A stretch of DNA of 64,000 nt from Capsicum annuum (Eukaryota; Streptophyta; Magnoliopsida; Solanales; Solanaceae), in contig NC_061122.1 in NCBI RefSeq assembly GCF_002878395.1, forward strand, positions 80,915,088 to 80,979,087. The letters are read 5' to 3'. Every line of letters starts with the position of its first letter. Within the stretch, counting starts at the first letter, position 1. This document shows positions 12,401 to 21,602 of this stretch, piece by piece. Under the pieces are notes generated by a model. That model had not been told where the DNA came from, made no database searches, and worked only from the letters and a program-made list of their open reading frames with translations. The position numbers were made by a program, and so were the translations under genes.

Positions 12401-15400
12401 CCAGTCAAGTTGCTGAGTTTTTTCCTACTATATCACCTGAGGTTTATGTTAGGGAGGCCAGGGTAGAAGACTGCTGGGAAGTGGCTGAGACTCACTGCAG
12501 CTCCTTCTTCCCTGAATACTCTTTCCCTCTAGATTTTGTTTTGAGAATTGACAGGCTGATAGCAATGCTTTTTGGATTCTCCATTCCAAATGGATGCCAG
12601 CGAACTTGTCTTGTTGCTGTTGTTGGCAGCAAAGATGAAGAGGCTTGCTTATTAAGTACAGAAGAGCTCAAACTTGGAGAATTTGATGGACGATTAAGTC
12701 TCAACAAGGGTTATGTGACTGGAATATTGACTGTGGATACTGTAGCTGATTTCCTTCCGAGAAAAGGACCATTGCGGCAGAGGAGGTCAGTTGTGTCTTG
12801 GATACTAGTCAGGAATCTGGAGATTATTTTAATAAATGGCCCTTCCATAAAATGCTTGTTTCTGGCTAACCATTGCTATCAGATTCATTGAACATCTTGT
12901 TAGAAGGTAAACCATTACAAATTACTTCTCCATATACAATTTGATAAGGCTGCGGTTTGGAAAGGTGGTCAAGTGGGTTCATTTTTTATTAAGAAGTTAG
13001 TTCAGATCTTGTTGCAGTGCTTGCCTTGCTTATATTCTTCCTGGTAAAAAATATACTATTCAATTCATCTAGGGTCATATTGTTATGGAAGATCTCTAGA
13101 GCTTTCTAATTGGCCACAATTTTAAAGAACAACACTAGTTTAGGCATGAGCCGGGGGTCTATCGGAAACAACCTTTCTACTTCTTTAGAGGTAGAGGTAT
13201 GGACTGCGTACATCTTACCCTCCCCAGACCTCACTATGTGGGAATACACTGGGTTTGTTGTTGTTGTTGTTGTAACACTAGTTTAGGCATGTTTAGGTTC
13301 TTTAAATGCTTAAGGATTGTAAATTAGTTTATCCTGTTTGGATATATGGAATGACAAAATAACGTTTGAAAGATATTCGGTACGCCGATGCTATTTGGAC
13401 TTGATCCCCGCACCTGTATGGACTCAGTCATAGAAAATTCCTTATGGAGCCTTGTGAGTGCTCTTTCTGTTTCCTTCCTCAACAATAATCCCTCTGTTTT
13501 TTTTTTGACCTAGTAACAAACTTTGTATTATAAATCAGTACTTGGTGGTACTGAAAAAACCCTTTAAAAAGAAAAATTAGAAGGAAAAGGACATGGTCAT
13601 TAAGATCAACCCTCACGTCGTCAAAAATGAATTTCCAGTATCAGTCCTTTGGACTCACACCTTTACAGCTAGCTAACACAACCCTCTTTAAGCCCAATTA
13701 ATATATTTAACACGTAGTGTGAACTCTTCAATTCTAGTCTATGATAGAAAGTTGTTGAAATGACCAAGTCTTCCGGAGAATGGAAGTTCACCACTTTACC
13801 ACAACGACCGACGAACCGAGCCGATCCACGTAACACTGCGCAAGAAAAGTAAAAGTATCTCCGGTGCCTGCATCGTGTGGGGATACAATGTCTGGAGACG
13901 GTTAGTGGGTTGAGCACTAGCATGTAACTCAAGGATAGAGGATAATATAATGCCATGATCCGCATTTCAAAATCATTCAAAGCCAATGCACATAATCATA
14001 TATATATATATACCATATCATGCCGGAATAGGGAATAAGGTTTAACATGAAGTAAAACATTATCCTTAACTATGTAGCTCAACCGTCATAACAGGCACCC
14101 ACGGGCTATATGGGTTCAAATCCCCCTGCTGAAAGGGCCCTGTGCATGTTAACCGCACGAACCGGAGTTATCAAGGAAGACCAGGGAATGCCTCGATCCC
14201 ATGTCAGTCCAAGATACAAATATATCAATTGTGTGAACCATACACACAGGTCATCAAGATCAAACCTCACATCGGCAAACATGAGTTTCCAGTACAAGTC
14301 ATCCAAGACCCACACCTTCAGGACTTCGCTACATAACCCCCATTAAGCCCAATTTAACACAAGTTTAAGATAACCCATTTATTAACCAATAAACCAACCG
14401 TTAAGGCACACCATGGGTATCGTCATACTCTTGCACTTGCAAGTTTATCATTATGCCATAACAATCACATTAGCTTGAGGGAATGCCTCGACCCCCTTTG
14501 TTCATTAAATCAAATCATAGCCAACAAGACCTTCAAAACCATGTTCATTGTTTAATTTTTTGTGCAATGCAATAACATAGGTGAGTAAGTCAAACCAAGT
14601 GACAATTTCACAATTCAAATCCATTTACACAAGCAGGTTGAGGAAACACAATTATTCAAAACCAATTTGAAATTTCAAAACACCAATTTGGGGAAAACCA
14701 TGACCCCTAGGTTTATTTACCATTCCCATGCACCCCACAAGTTCAAAACCATTAATAAAGCATAAACAATGCATAATAAATCGTGAAAAAACAATTTAAA
14801 AATCAACCATGTCAAAACCCTAAACCACATCAAAATCCATATTCAAAACTATCCAATTAAACCATTTAAATACATGCTTTTCATAAAAAAATAATTGAGG
14901 AAGAGTAACGTGCCTAAAATACTAAACTTTATGGAGAGCAACCCTTGAGCCCTTAGATGACTAACTTCTTGGAAACCCTAAGTATCTTGACCTTGGAGAG
15001 TTTAGAGAGAAGAGAGTGTGTTTTGATCGTGTTATGAATGAGAAATAATCCCCTTGAGTGCTTTATGGACGTGGGGTCTGTGTAAGGGAAAAGGGGAATT
15101 GACCAGAATGCCCTTAATGAAAAGACTGAAAATTGACCGTCCAGTCACTACGGGTGACCTTACGACTCGTAGGGTCACCTTACGACTCGTAAGGTCCCAC
15201 TCGTAGTCTGGACAGTGTCCACGATCACCAACACTGACTTGGCTACGAGTCGTACCATACGACTCGTACTCAATCATTACGACTCGCATGATCCAATCGT
15301 TGTCAAAGCAGAAACAATTGGACATCACATTGGTTAGGCTACGGAAGACACCATACAACTCGTTTTGAGTCTTTACGACTCGTTAGGAGCCATTCGTACT

Positions 15401-18400
15401 CAGGATAGAAAACTTAGCCACACGCACTGGTCAGGCTACGATTAGGGTCCTATGACCCGTAATGACTTGTCACGACTCGTAAGGAGAGTCGTAGTCTGGG
15501 CAGTGAGGATAAAATTTCAGAAATTTTCAAGGACTAAAAATCCGGGTGTTGCAATTTGTGTACCCCCAAAGGATCAATGTTGCATTTGCCATGTTGCAAG
15601 TCTCTTCTCAAACTTTTCTTTAATCCCATTCCAAATTTTAGTGGATCTGAATTTTGCTCCTCGAGGTAGACCAAAAATGTAGATGGGGTGAACCAATATT
15701 TCACTCCGTAGTATCAGCTAGCGATTCCTGATTGGGGACTTAATTTACAGGATGGATGTTGCTCCTCAGCATGTTCATGTGTAAACCCAAAATAGCTTCA
15801 ACGATAAATAAAGTTAGGTTCTGTATGTATCACTTAGGACATCTCAGTTCTGCAGAAAATCAGTGTATCATCTTAATAAAACAGGTTAGACACTGCAGTT
15901 TGAGCTCCAGCATTCCTCCCAATTTTAGAAGCTTCTATCTATTGTAACTGATTGGCTTTCCGCAGCATAATACTAAACTTACCCTTTCAAGGATAGGATG
16001 AATAGGAATAGTGAGATAAGATCACCCTGTATAATGCCTCGTCTAGCCCCCTGTTCACTAAGGAGTCATTTGGTGTGAAATATAAGATATAATAATACCA
16101 TGATAAAATGCAGGATTATTTTATTTTGCGTTTGGTTGGAGGTATTCGGTAGTCCCAGAATTATTTATCCCACCATTTATACCATAGTGATGGGATAAGT
16201 TATCCCACCATGTGGAGTCGTTTGGTGTGAAATATAAGATATAATAATACCAGGATAAAATGCAGGACTATTTTATTTTGCGTTTGGTTGGAGGATTTAG
16301 GTAGTCCTGGAATTATTTATCCCACCATTTATACCCCCATTTATACCATAGTGATGGATAAGTTATCCCATACACATGGTGGGATAATTAATCTCGGATA
16401 ATTAATCCCAGATAACTTGTTCCCAACCAAATGACCCCTAGGATAAAATACTTAAAGCATTCGAGATACTGAATTTGATCCATCTTTCCTTAAAAAGCCA
16501 TGTATCTCAGAATGGTAAGCAAGACCAGCTCACTTCGTCAAATGCTTCTCTAATATCAAGTTTTTAAATAACCACCGTAGCGCCACTCTTAAGTCTCTAT
16601 TCCTCATTTAAAAAGTGTGCAACATTTATCATTTGTCTCCTTTTAACAAAAGCATTCAGACTCCCTCAAAGTAGCTTCCTAATAACTGTTTTAAGAATAT
16701 CAGCCAAAGGGTTTGAGGCAATCTTATAGACACCATTAATAAGGTTGATCTATAATCCTTGAGATCAGTTGCCCCTTTCTTTTAGGAATCAAAACAATAA
16801 AAGAGGCATTAATTAGAACCATGTGACAGTTGTGATGAATATGGTTCACTGCATCAATAACCTCCTTATTGATAATCAAACCAAACATGTTGAAAGTTCA
16901 TAGTGAAACCATCAGGTTCCTAGGGCCTTGTCTAAAGCACTTCTTTTAATGGTTGAACAAATATCCTCTTCCTCAAACTCCCGTTCCAGCTAGTGCCTCT
17001 CAGCTTCTGAAATCTTAGCTAGATTGTCAAATCTAGCTGATGGCCTCCAACTTTCATTCTATCAGTTCAAAATTTCAGTTTTGATTTCCTCTTAATCTTT
17101 CATGATGACTTCCCCTATTTGTAGTGCATCTAGCTGATTGGGTTGATCCAATCCAATAACTTTAGCAGTGTACTCGTCCTGATTGTTCCAGCAGTTCATT
17201 TAGTGGTTTATGCTTTGGTGCACACGTGATGCTCCCTCCCTTCCAATTTTATGTAGGTAAAATGTTAAATTTTCTCCATGTACTATTCGAAATTGTTCAA
17301 CTGTGCCCTCTGTTACACTTTTGTTCTATTTATAGCCTTGCGGTTGACGTGTCGTCTCCTATTTGCCATTGTCATTAACAAAGCTCAACTGGACTATTGT
17401 CAAGAAAAATGTCCAAATTGTTCAATAAAAAGGTCCAAATTTACACCTCAATTGGACTATTGTTAAAAATTAACCTCAGGTGGGAGCTCGCTCGAGGTGA
17501 AGAGCAAAACAAGACTTTTTCCTAACAAAAAAGGTAATATTAGACTAAAAGTTAACCGGAGGTAAAATCAGTGTTCAGGAATGCACTCGCATTGTCACAT
17601 AATGCGATGATGCGAAGCGATGCGAGCCCCTCTCGCTGCATGTGGCTGATGCGAGCCAACCTTACAGAATTGGGCACATCACAGGGTTATGCGAGATGCG
17701 AACCGATGCAAGCGCATCATGATTTTATTTTTAGGGTCAATTTTAAATTAAAAAAGAGTCTTCATGTTAATTTTATATTTAGGGTCAGTTTTAAATGAAA
17801 AAAAGAGTACTGCTACGACTACCATTGCTGCAATATTTTAGGTTTAACTTCGAAGTTCACTGCTGCGACTTCTTCACTGTTGCGATCTTCACTGCTTTAG
17901 AAGAAAAAGAATTAAATTTTGAAACATTATTAATTTAGATTTGGTCTTCTTTTTACTGGTTTCTTTTGCTATTTTGTTAAACTGTTTTGCTGGTCTGTTT
18001 CGCAACAAGTCTTTCGGTGATCAAACCTGTGATTTTGGTATTTAATTTAAACTTTTTCATATATATATCATCTTTATTGTTGATTATATATAGTTGTTGT
18101 GGTCTTTTCAGTTTTGTCTTGCTGTTGCTTTTTGGATGCTCTGTTTAATCCTTTTTCTTTTAAATTGTGCTTCACTTCAATTATGTGCTTGCATCACTTC
18201 ACACTTCGCGTAAAGCATAATGTGGAGCCTTGTCACTTTTCCCACATCACGCTTCCCGGAACACTGGATAAACTTGGTAAATTTAGAGTAGTACTAAGGA
18301 AAATTTGATCATTTTCCCTTTTGTATAACAATCTTCCCATTTTGGGACATTTCAAAAATTTTGATACACTTCCTTTTCTATATGACTTCCAACTTCCAAG

Positions 18401-20383
18401 ATTCAGAATTCAAATTTATTAAACTATTCGACCTTTAATTTTGGTATGAAGTTTGTCTATCAAAGTTCAACCATTCATTTTGTAAGGGAATTTTATTAAC
18501 GAAGTACGTGTGGCTTAGTGGCCAATGAAGTGGGTTGAGAACCTGAGGTGTCAGGTTCAAATCTCGCAGAGAAAAAAAACACTAGGTGATTCTTCCCATA
18601 TGTGCTAGTCTTAGTAGTTACCTGGTATCTTGTTGGTTGGACGTGACAGGTATTTTGTGCATTTAGTCGAGGTGCATGAAAGCTGACCCGGACACTACAA
18701 TTATTAAAAAAAAAAGAATAAGAGGATATTGGGATGAATAGCAACCAAAAGTAACATTGCAAGTCATTTCCTTTATCAAAAAAGAAAAAACGATCTGCAG
18801 ATTGTGTAATGAACAGAGAAAGTCAAGCATGGCAACCACATCGGCCATGTTGCACCAAAAGTCAACAAAAAATAATATCTATGCTTTAGGCTAATATTGT
18901 CTGCTTTTTGTTCTAAACAATTCTTCTCTCTCTATCTCCTGATATCATTGCAGCTGGAATATAGAGCCCTGACTTCAACTGCTGCTTTGCTAAGTTCCCT
19001 CTGGTTCCAGCACAAAAGAAATTCCTTTGCTGATCTAGGCATAGGACCTGTGAATCCCCATATTGTTTAGTATTAAACCTTATAACTATGAAGTGAACTA
19101 GCTTTCTAACCATTATTTTAATACCACCACCACTAATAGACAAACTAATGTCTTCCAACTCCATGTGTACTCAAATACCAACCACAACATACCCGAGGAA
19201 AATAAAGCAACTGGCGTCACCTGGACTTCAACTGGAGACCTTCAGTGTGTTACACTTACGTGATAACCAACTGCACCATGACACCAGCTTAAATACCGTC
19301 ATGTTAAATGAAACAAAGGTGGGTATATTATAAAACTAAGCAAGTAGCTCTTTGACAACTCAAATTGCCAGTACACTTCTTGCTTGCAAGAGGGTTTATA
19401 TTATTTGCTCTGCTGGTTATTTGCTTTAGTTTTAAGTAGAACCAAGCAAGTAGTTTTTTGACAACTCAAATAGTCAGTACGCTTCTTGCTTGCAAGAGAG
19501 TTTATATTGTTTGCCCTGCTGGTTGCTTGCCTTAGTTATAAGTAGCTGGTACTTCGTTTGAGTAAACAAATGACATGGATAAAAGAATATGATTAAGAAA
19601 TTAAATAAACATTGTAATGGGGTCTGGAGATTTGTGGTGACCATTCTAATGGAGTTGTAACCCCTCTATATGTGCATTTTGCATTCATATACATTGACAT
19701 AACATGCACCCAATCTAAAGCTAATGAAGCCATTGAAGTGTATCAACCCCATCCTGATAGCTTAACAACCATTTGATGAATAAGGCCAAGTGATCAACCA
19801 AGTGGATGCTAACCTTTGTTTACTTGGGTTTAAATTCCAGTAGCGACAAATGCTATTAAGTGATTTCTTTCCATGTGCCTGACACTTGGTGGGATGAGTT
19901 AATTGGTACCTGGATTGGTGGATATTAGCAAGTATGCGGTGGAATATTCGAAGGGTGAGCAAGTTGGTCAGGACACCTCCTTTATAAACCTTTATAAATA
20001 AAAATATAAGCAAGGGCACCACCGGAAGACATGTAGTTCTTAACTCTACTCTTTATGAATTTAACAGGATTTTTATCTTAAGCAAAACACAAATATTTTT
20101 TTACAGGAAAGGGATTGCGTATATATCAAATGTTGCAGTACGGAAAGGATACCGTCGAAAAGGCATAGCAAAAAAACTCATATTGAAAGCGGAGGCACAA
20201 GCCAGAAGCTGGGGATGCCGTGCAATTGCTTTACATTGTGACACTAGCAACCCCGGAGCCACAAAATTGTATATAGGACAAGGCTTCAGAATCATCAAAG
20301 TGCCAGAAGGAGCAAACTGGCCTCAACCCAAGACTTCCCCAAATGTCCAGTTCGGCTTCTTGATGAAACTGCTGGATATATAA
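9281..20383 (+). CDS. Plastid-type GNAT N-acetyltransferase; join(9281..9416,12389..12785,20107..20383)
   Basis: Three exons splice to an 810-bp reading frame (269 residues plus TAA). Residues 1 to about 50 are Ser/Phe/basic-rich with a single acidic residue, like a chloroplast transit peptide. The mature part begins with 'VYVREARVEDCWEVAE' (first strand and helix of the GNAT fold). Residues 178-199 carry the AYISNVAV strand and the acetyl-CoA pyrophosphate loop R194-R-K-G197-I-A199 (Q/R-x-x-G-x-G/A). The 'NPGATKLYIGQGF' segment at 226-238 is motif B. The family moves an acetyl group from acetyl-CoA to protein N-termini and lysines; Arabidopsis has several plastid GNATs of this build. Length and intron phases (1 and 2) are consistent and there is no stop inside. 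The specific paralogue (a GNAT6/GNAT7-like member is possible) cannot be fixed by eye. It has no gene neighbours in the window. Confidence 0.9.
10128..10545. mobile_element. hAT-like MITE interrupted by a SINE
   Basis: The unit begins CGTTTGGACATAA and ends with a 'CCATGGCCAAATGGGC' stretch whose reverse complement (GCCCATTTGGCCATGG) is a similar end. The interior is AT-rich with repeated 'ggagtt/tttggaa' words and no coding capacity. This wording is common in nightshade MITEs; assignment to hAT is inference. The SINE at 10141-10301 splits it close to its left end. Confidence 0.5.
10141..10301 (-). mobile_element. Au-like SINE, minus strand
   Basis: The plus strand reads 'ggcagcccggtccactaaag' at the left, then a GC-rich 'gtccggggaaggaccg' segment, then 'gaggctgtttccacgg' and ends near 'ggttactcc'. 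In reverse complement this follows the Au SINE order, with the gggctgcc end as its 3' side. A deletion next to the B-box position (around 10265-10272) removes part of the internal promoter. The copy is flanked by a 13-bp near-duplication, cgtttggacataa (10128-10140) and cgtttgtacataa (10302-10314), showing insertion into the MITE. Confidence 0.75.
10709..11827. mobile_element. Non-autonomous hAT-like element with a CCA-rich core
   Basis: The left end GCCTCATTTGTTTGC and the right end ACAAATGGAGCC are imperfect inverted repeats. The subterminal regions on both sides are packed with 'TCTGAAT / ATTCAGA' words (about 10735-10870 and 11700-11815), and a strong hairpin lies at 10719-10776 (gcacttaatgg...ccattaagtgc). 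Subterminal word repeats are typical of hAT elements. The core, 10880-11570, is a cryptically simple CCA/ACC/CAA tract with no coding meaning. No clean 8-bp target duplication was found. Confidence 0.55.
10880..11570 (+). repeat. CCA/CAA trinucleotide-rich tract
   Basis: Nearly 700 bp are built from diverged ccaccacc, accaac and caacaa words with very few G on this strand. It yields a spurious 95-residue Thr/Pro/His/Asn-rich ORF at 10874-11161 but shows no conserved protein features. It looks like an expanded, then mutated, microsatellite within the transposon. Confidence 0.75.
12389..12785 (+). CDS. GNAT gene exon 2
   Basis: This exon encodes residues 46-178 (the Arg178 codon is completed in exon 3). 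It starts after a good acceptor (ctctaacag) and ends at AG|GTCAGT, close to the donor consensus. It covers the N-terminal half of the acetyltransferase fold, with the conserved 'VREARVEDCWEVAETH' opening, an 'RTCLVAV' strand, an acidic loop (about residues 125-145) and 'GYVTGILTVDTV'. The frame continues openly to 12891 beyond the donor, but that tail is intronic. Confidence 0.88.
13149..13273 (+). mobile_element. TS-type SINE, 5'-truncated, with perfect target duplication
   Basis: The sequence runs from 'gagccgggggtctatcgg' through 'ctgcgtacatcttaccctcc' and 'gggaatacactggg' to a (TTG)n tail, the 3' half of the nightshade TS SINE. The tRNA-like head is missing. It is flanked by identical 18-bp repeats, aacactagtttaggcatg, at 13131-13148 and 13274-13291. 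A perfect long duplication indicates a fairly recent insertion by target-primed reverse transcription. Confidence 0.9.
13565..15553 (-). mobile_element. Chimeric solo LTR, minus strand, G1 family
   Basis: On the minus strand it starts TGCAACACCCGG at 15553 and follows the G1 LTR (22642-25022) over 13715-15553, including the tacgactcgta word cluster (15130-15510). The expected last 340 bp are replaced by 13565-13702, which is nearly identical in reverse complement to 32340-32455 of the G4-type LTR. The shared module therefore occurs twice in this copy (13565-13702 and 14010-14345). No internal region follows, so it is a solo LTR or recombinant. The ORFs at 14106-14346 are products of the module. 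Confidence 0.7.
16061..16437. mobile_element. MITE with internally duplicated left half
   Basis: Left end AGGAGTCATTTGGT and right end ACCAAATGACCC are inverted repeats, flanked by CTA at 16058-16060 and 16438-16440, a 3-bp duplication suggesting a Harbinger/Tourist-like origin. The left half (about 16062-16204) is repeated in tandem as 16205-16349 with the same 'cgtttggttggagg' and 'tttatcccaccattt' words. It lies inside the LINE. Confidence 0.7.
17569..18266. mobile_element. hAT-like non-autonomous element
   Basis: The left end CAGTGTTCAGGAATGC and right end GCTTCCCGGAACACTG are imperfect inverted repeats. They are flanked by ggtaaaat (17561-17568) and gataaact (18267-18274), matching at 6 of 8 positions, as expected for an aged 8-bp duplication. 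The left 150 bp carry several copies of gatgcga and gatgcgagcc, with related gcgaag words at the right: a subterminal repeat layout typical of hAT transposase binding regions. No coding domain is present. Confidence 0.65.
18496..18714 (+). mobile_element. SolS-like tRNA-derived SINE
   Basis: It has a pol III A-box-like 'tggcttagtggccaatg' (about 18512) and a B-box 'ggttcaaatctc' (about 18554), spaced as in a tRNA head. A body with 'cactaggtgattcttccc', 'gttacctggtatct' and 'ctgacccggacac' follows, then an A-rich tail. These phrases are those of the abundant nightshade SolS SINEs. The target duplication is not obvious. Confidence 0.85.
19212..19285 (-). pseudogene. tRNA-Val(AAC)-like pseudogene
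   Basis: Read on the minus strand from 19285, 74 nt fold as a tRNA. The acceptor stem GGTGTCA/TGACGCC has all seven pairs (one G-U) and a final A. The D-arm carries GTGCAGTTGGTTATCAC and the anticodon loop GTAACAC gives anticodon AAC. The anticodon stem has one mismatch, the T-stem two, and the T-loop reads TTGAAGT instead of TTCGAAC, which damages the B box. A T-run follows about 10 bases downstream. It most resembles plant tRNA-Val(AAC), so it is a decayed tRNA gene or the head of a tRNA-Val-derived SINE. Confidence 0.7.
19336..19547 (+). repeat. 106-bp tandem duplication
   Basis: Two adjacent copies share 'aagcaagtag', 'tttgacaactcaaat', 'cttcttgcttgcaagag' and 'tttatatt.tttgc.ctgctgg', offset by 106 bp (19338 against 19444), with about a dozen differences. 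No function is evident. Confidence 0.8.
19770..19985 (+). mobile_element. SolS-like SINE, diverged
   Basis: The order 'ggccaagtgatcaacc' (A-box region), 'gggtttaaattccag' (B-box region), 'gtgatttctttccatgtg', 'aattggtacctg', 'ggtggaatattcg' and 'ggtcaggacacc' follows the SINE at 18496 with many substitutions. It ends 120 bp before exon 3 without an obvious tail or duplication. It is an older insertion of the same superfamily. Confidence 0.7.
20107..20383 (+). CDS. GNAT gene exon 3 (acetyl-CoA loop, stop codon)
   Basis: This exon encodes Arg178 (split codon AG|G) to Ile269, then TAA at 20381-20383. It carries the catalytic-core strand 'GIAYISNVAV', the R194-x-x-G197-x-A199 pyrophosphate-binding loop, the following helix rich in Ala/Lys, and 'LYIGQGF', the GNAT motif B. 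The acceptor ttttttttacag is strong. An internal ATG at 20183 is not a start. Confidence 0.9.
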
Positions 20384-21136
20384 GACAGTTTAGTGAACAA
20401 CTGGGTGTGTGGTACTTGTATATATGTACTTGTGAAATTAAAGGGAATAAGCCATAGCTGTAATTATTGTTTAGCCTAGTTAACATTTCTCCTTCAGAAG
20501 TTTCAGTTGTGTACTAAGTCTGGATGCTTGCCATGCCAATAATACTTGGTTTCATAGATTTCTGATAAATTACTCTTGCTGTTGTACTCTTTTTTCACGT
20601 GAAGCTAATTTTATCCTCTGACCCCATCTAGTTTCTCCTTTCTGAAAAGCTATAGCAGCTCATACAATTTGCAAAAGGCTCATCACCAGTAAACTTAAGC
20701 CCGTATGTGTTGTTCTAGGAGACAAAAGAGCTAAAGCGTTTGAGTCATCTAAGTGATGTTTGGGTTTTCACTCAATACCATTCTAATTCCTAATGTCTTC
20801 TCATCCATTGTTCTCCCCTTTTCTGAAGATTACCTTCTGTTGACTTAATATTTGTAAAAGTTTTGAGAAAAAGAAGTGGCCTCTAAAGGCAACTAGAAAG
20901 TTAAGGGGAACAGAAAATTCATTAGAGGTCAAACGAGTTAGTGAGAAAGGAGAGTAAGCAAAGGAAAGTACATCCCAAGCAGGGAACATGAAAACTTCTC
21001 CATGAAGAAAGTAATTGAAAATAAGAACCAACAGAGTTCATGCATAAATTCGTATTTTGACAGGTAATAACTAATAGCATTCAAACTTCTCACAATAGTT
21101 GTGGCATTACCTCTACCCACATCCTCCAAAATACGA
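20384..21136 (+). other. 3' UTR and downstream flank of the GNAT gene
   Basis: AT-rich sequence without other genes. Weak polyadenylation-like signals occur within 60-200 bp of the stop (for example ggaataagcc near 20443). The true cleavage site cannot be told. The minus-strand short ORFs here show no family features. Confidence 0.4.
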
Positions 21137-21155
21137 AAAGAAATATGTGTCTTAA

Positions 21156-21268
21156 CAACAACACCACACCCAATGTACTCCCATAAAGTGGGATCTGGAG
21201 AGGGTAAAATTATACGCAGTTCATATTGTTACCTCATATAAATTAGAGGCTATGTCCGATAGGCCCAG
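21156..21268 (-). mobile_element. TS-type SINE 3' half, minus strand
   Basis: The plus strand starts with caacaacaac and 'cacacccaatgtactcccat', then 'gatctggagagggtaaaa' and 'ccgataggccc'. This is the reverse complement of the TS SINE 3' end seen at 13149. It is flanked by similar 18-19-bp words, aaagaaatatgtgtcttaa (21137-21155) and aaagaaatgtgtgtttaa (21269-21286), consistent with an older target duplication. Confidence 0.8.
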
Positions 21269-21602
21269 AAAGAAATGTGTGTTTAAAAAATCAAATTTCA
21301 CTTGGTCTTTCATATTTTGTTTTCAGTAACAAAGGATGGCAAACATCAACGGGATCCAAGATAATATTGTTACTATATAGACCCATCCTCTTATTTCGAT
21401 AGCCAGAAAAGGACAGAAATTTGACGCACAATTTTGTACTTCCAACTGCTTGAAATGTATAACAAGCGAGGAGTTTTCATTCTACACGATATCGAACACA
21501 ATACTTCCCCCATTTGAGTTTGATCGACCTATTTTGACTTGGTACAAATTTTAAGAAATTAAGGAAGACTTTCGAATCTTGTGGTCTTAATTTAAATATA
21601 GG

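Larger units (their letters stand above)
13497..17240 (-). pseudogene. LINE (L1-type) remnant in pieces: 13497-13564, 15554-16060, 16441-17240
   Basis: On the minus strand, piece 16441-17240 has the 'FIVLIPKRKG', 'DYRPI..I..VYKIAS' and 'REAFDEVSW' segments of L1-type RT in several frames. Piece 15554-16060 continues with 'RGIIQGDLISLFLFIL' (the RG-x-RQGDP motif), 'DDTLIFC' (the ADD box, about 15860) and the post-RT region. Piece 13497-13564 has the 'cagtaccaccaagtact' 3' UTR hairpin and a poly(A) tail, seen as the T-run at 13498-13508. The order is continuous on the minus strand, so the solo LTR (13565-15553) and MITE (16061-16437) entered later. Frameshifts and stops make it inactive. Confidence 0.75.
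12786..20106 (+). other. Intron 2 of the GNAT gene (7,321 bp), transposon-filled
   Basis: This GT...AG intron ends with a T-rich run and ttacag. It contains a TS SINE, a LINE broken by a solo LTR and a MITE, a hAT-like element, two SolS-like SINEs, a tRNA-Val pseudogene and a 106-bp tandem duplication. Unassigned stretches are 12786-13130, 13292-13496, 17240-17560, 18267-18495, 18715-19212 and 19548-19769. Confidence 0.8.

Noticed and set aside
12786..12891. Reading frame of exon 2 running on to a stop at 12891
   Set aside because: A near-consensus donor (AG|GTCAGT) ends the exon; the tail has no GNAT similarity and exon 3 supplies the essential acetyl-CoA loop.
14110..14346. Overlapping 64-78-residue ORFs on both strands
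   Set aside because: They fall on the LTR module that recurs, without an open frame, at 23280-23560, 32340-32700 and 57900-58265.
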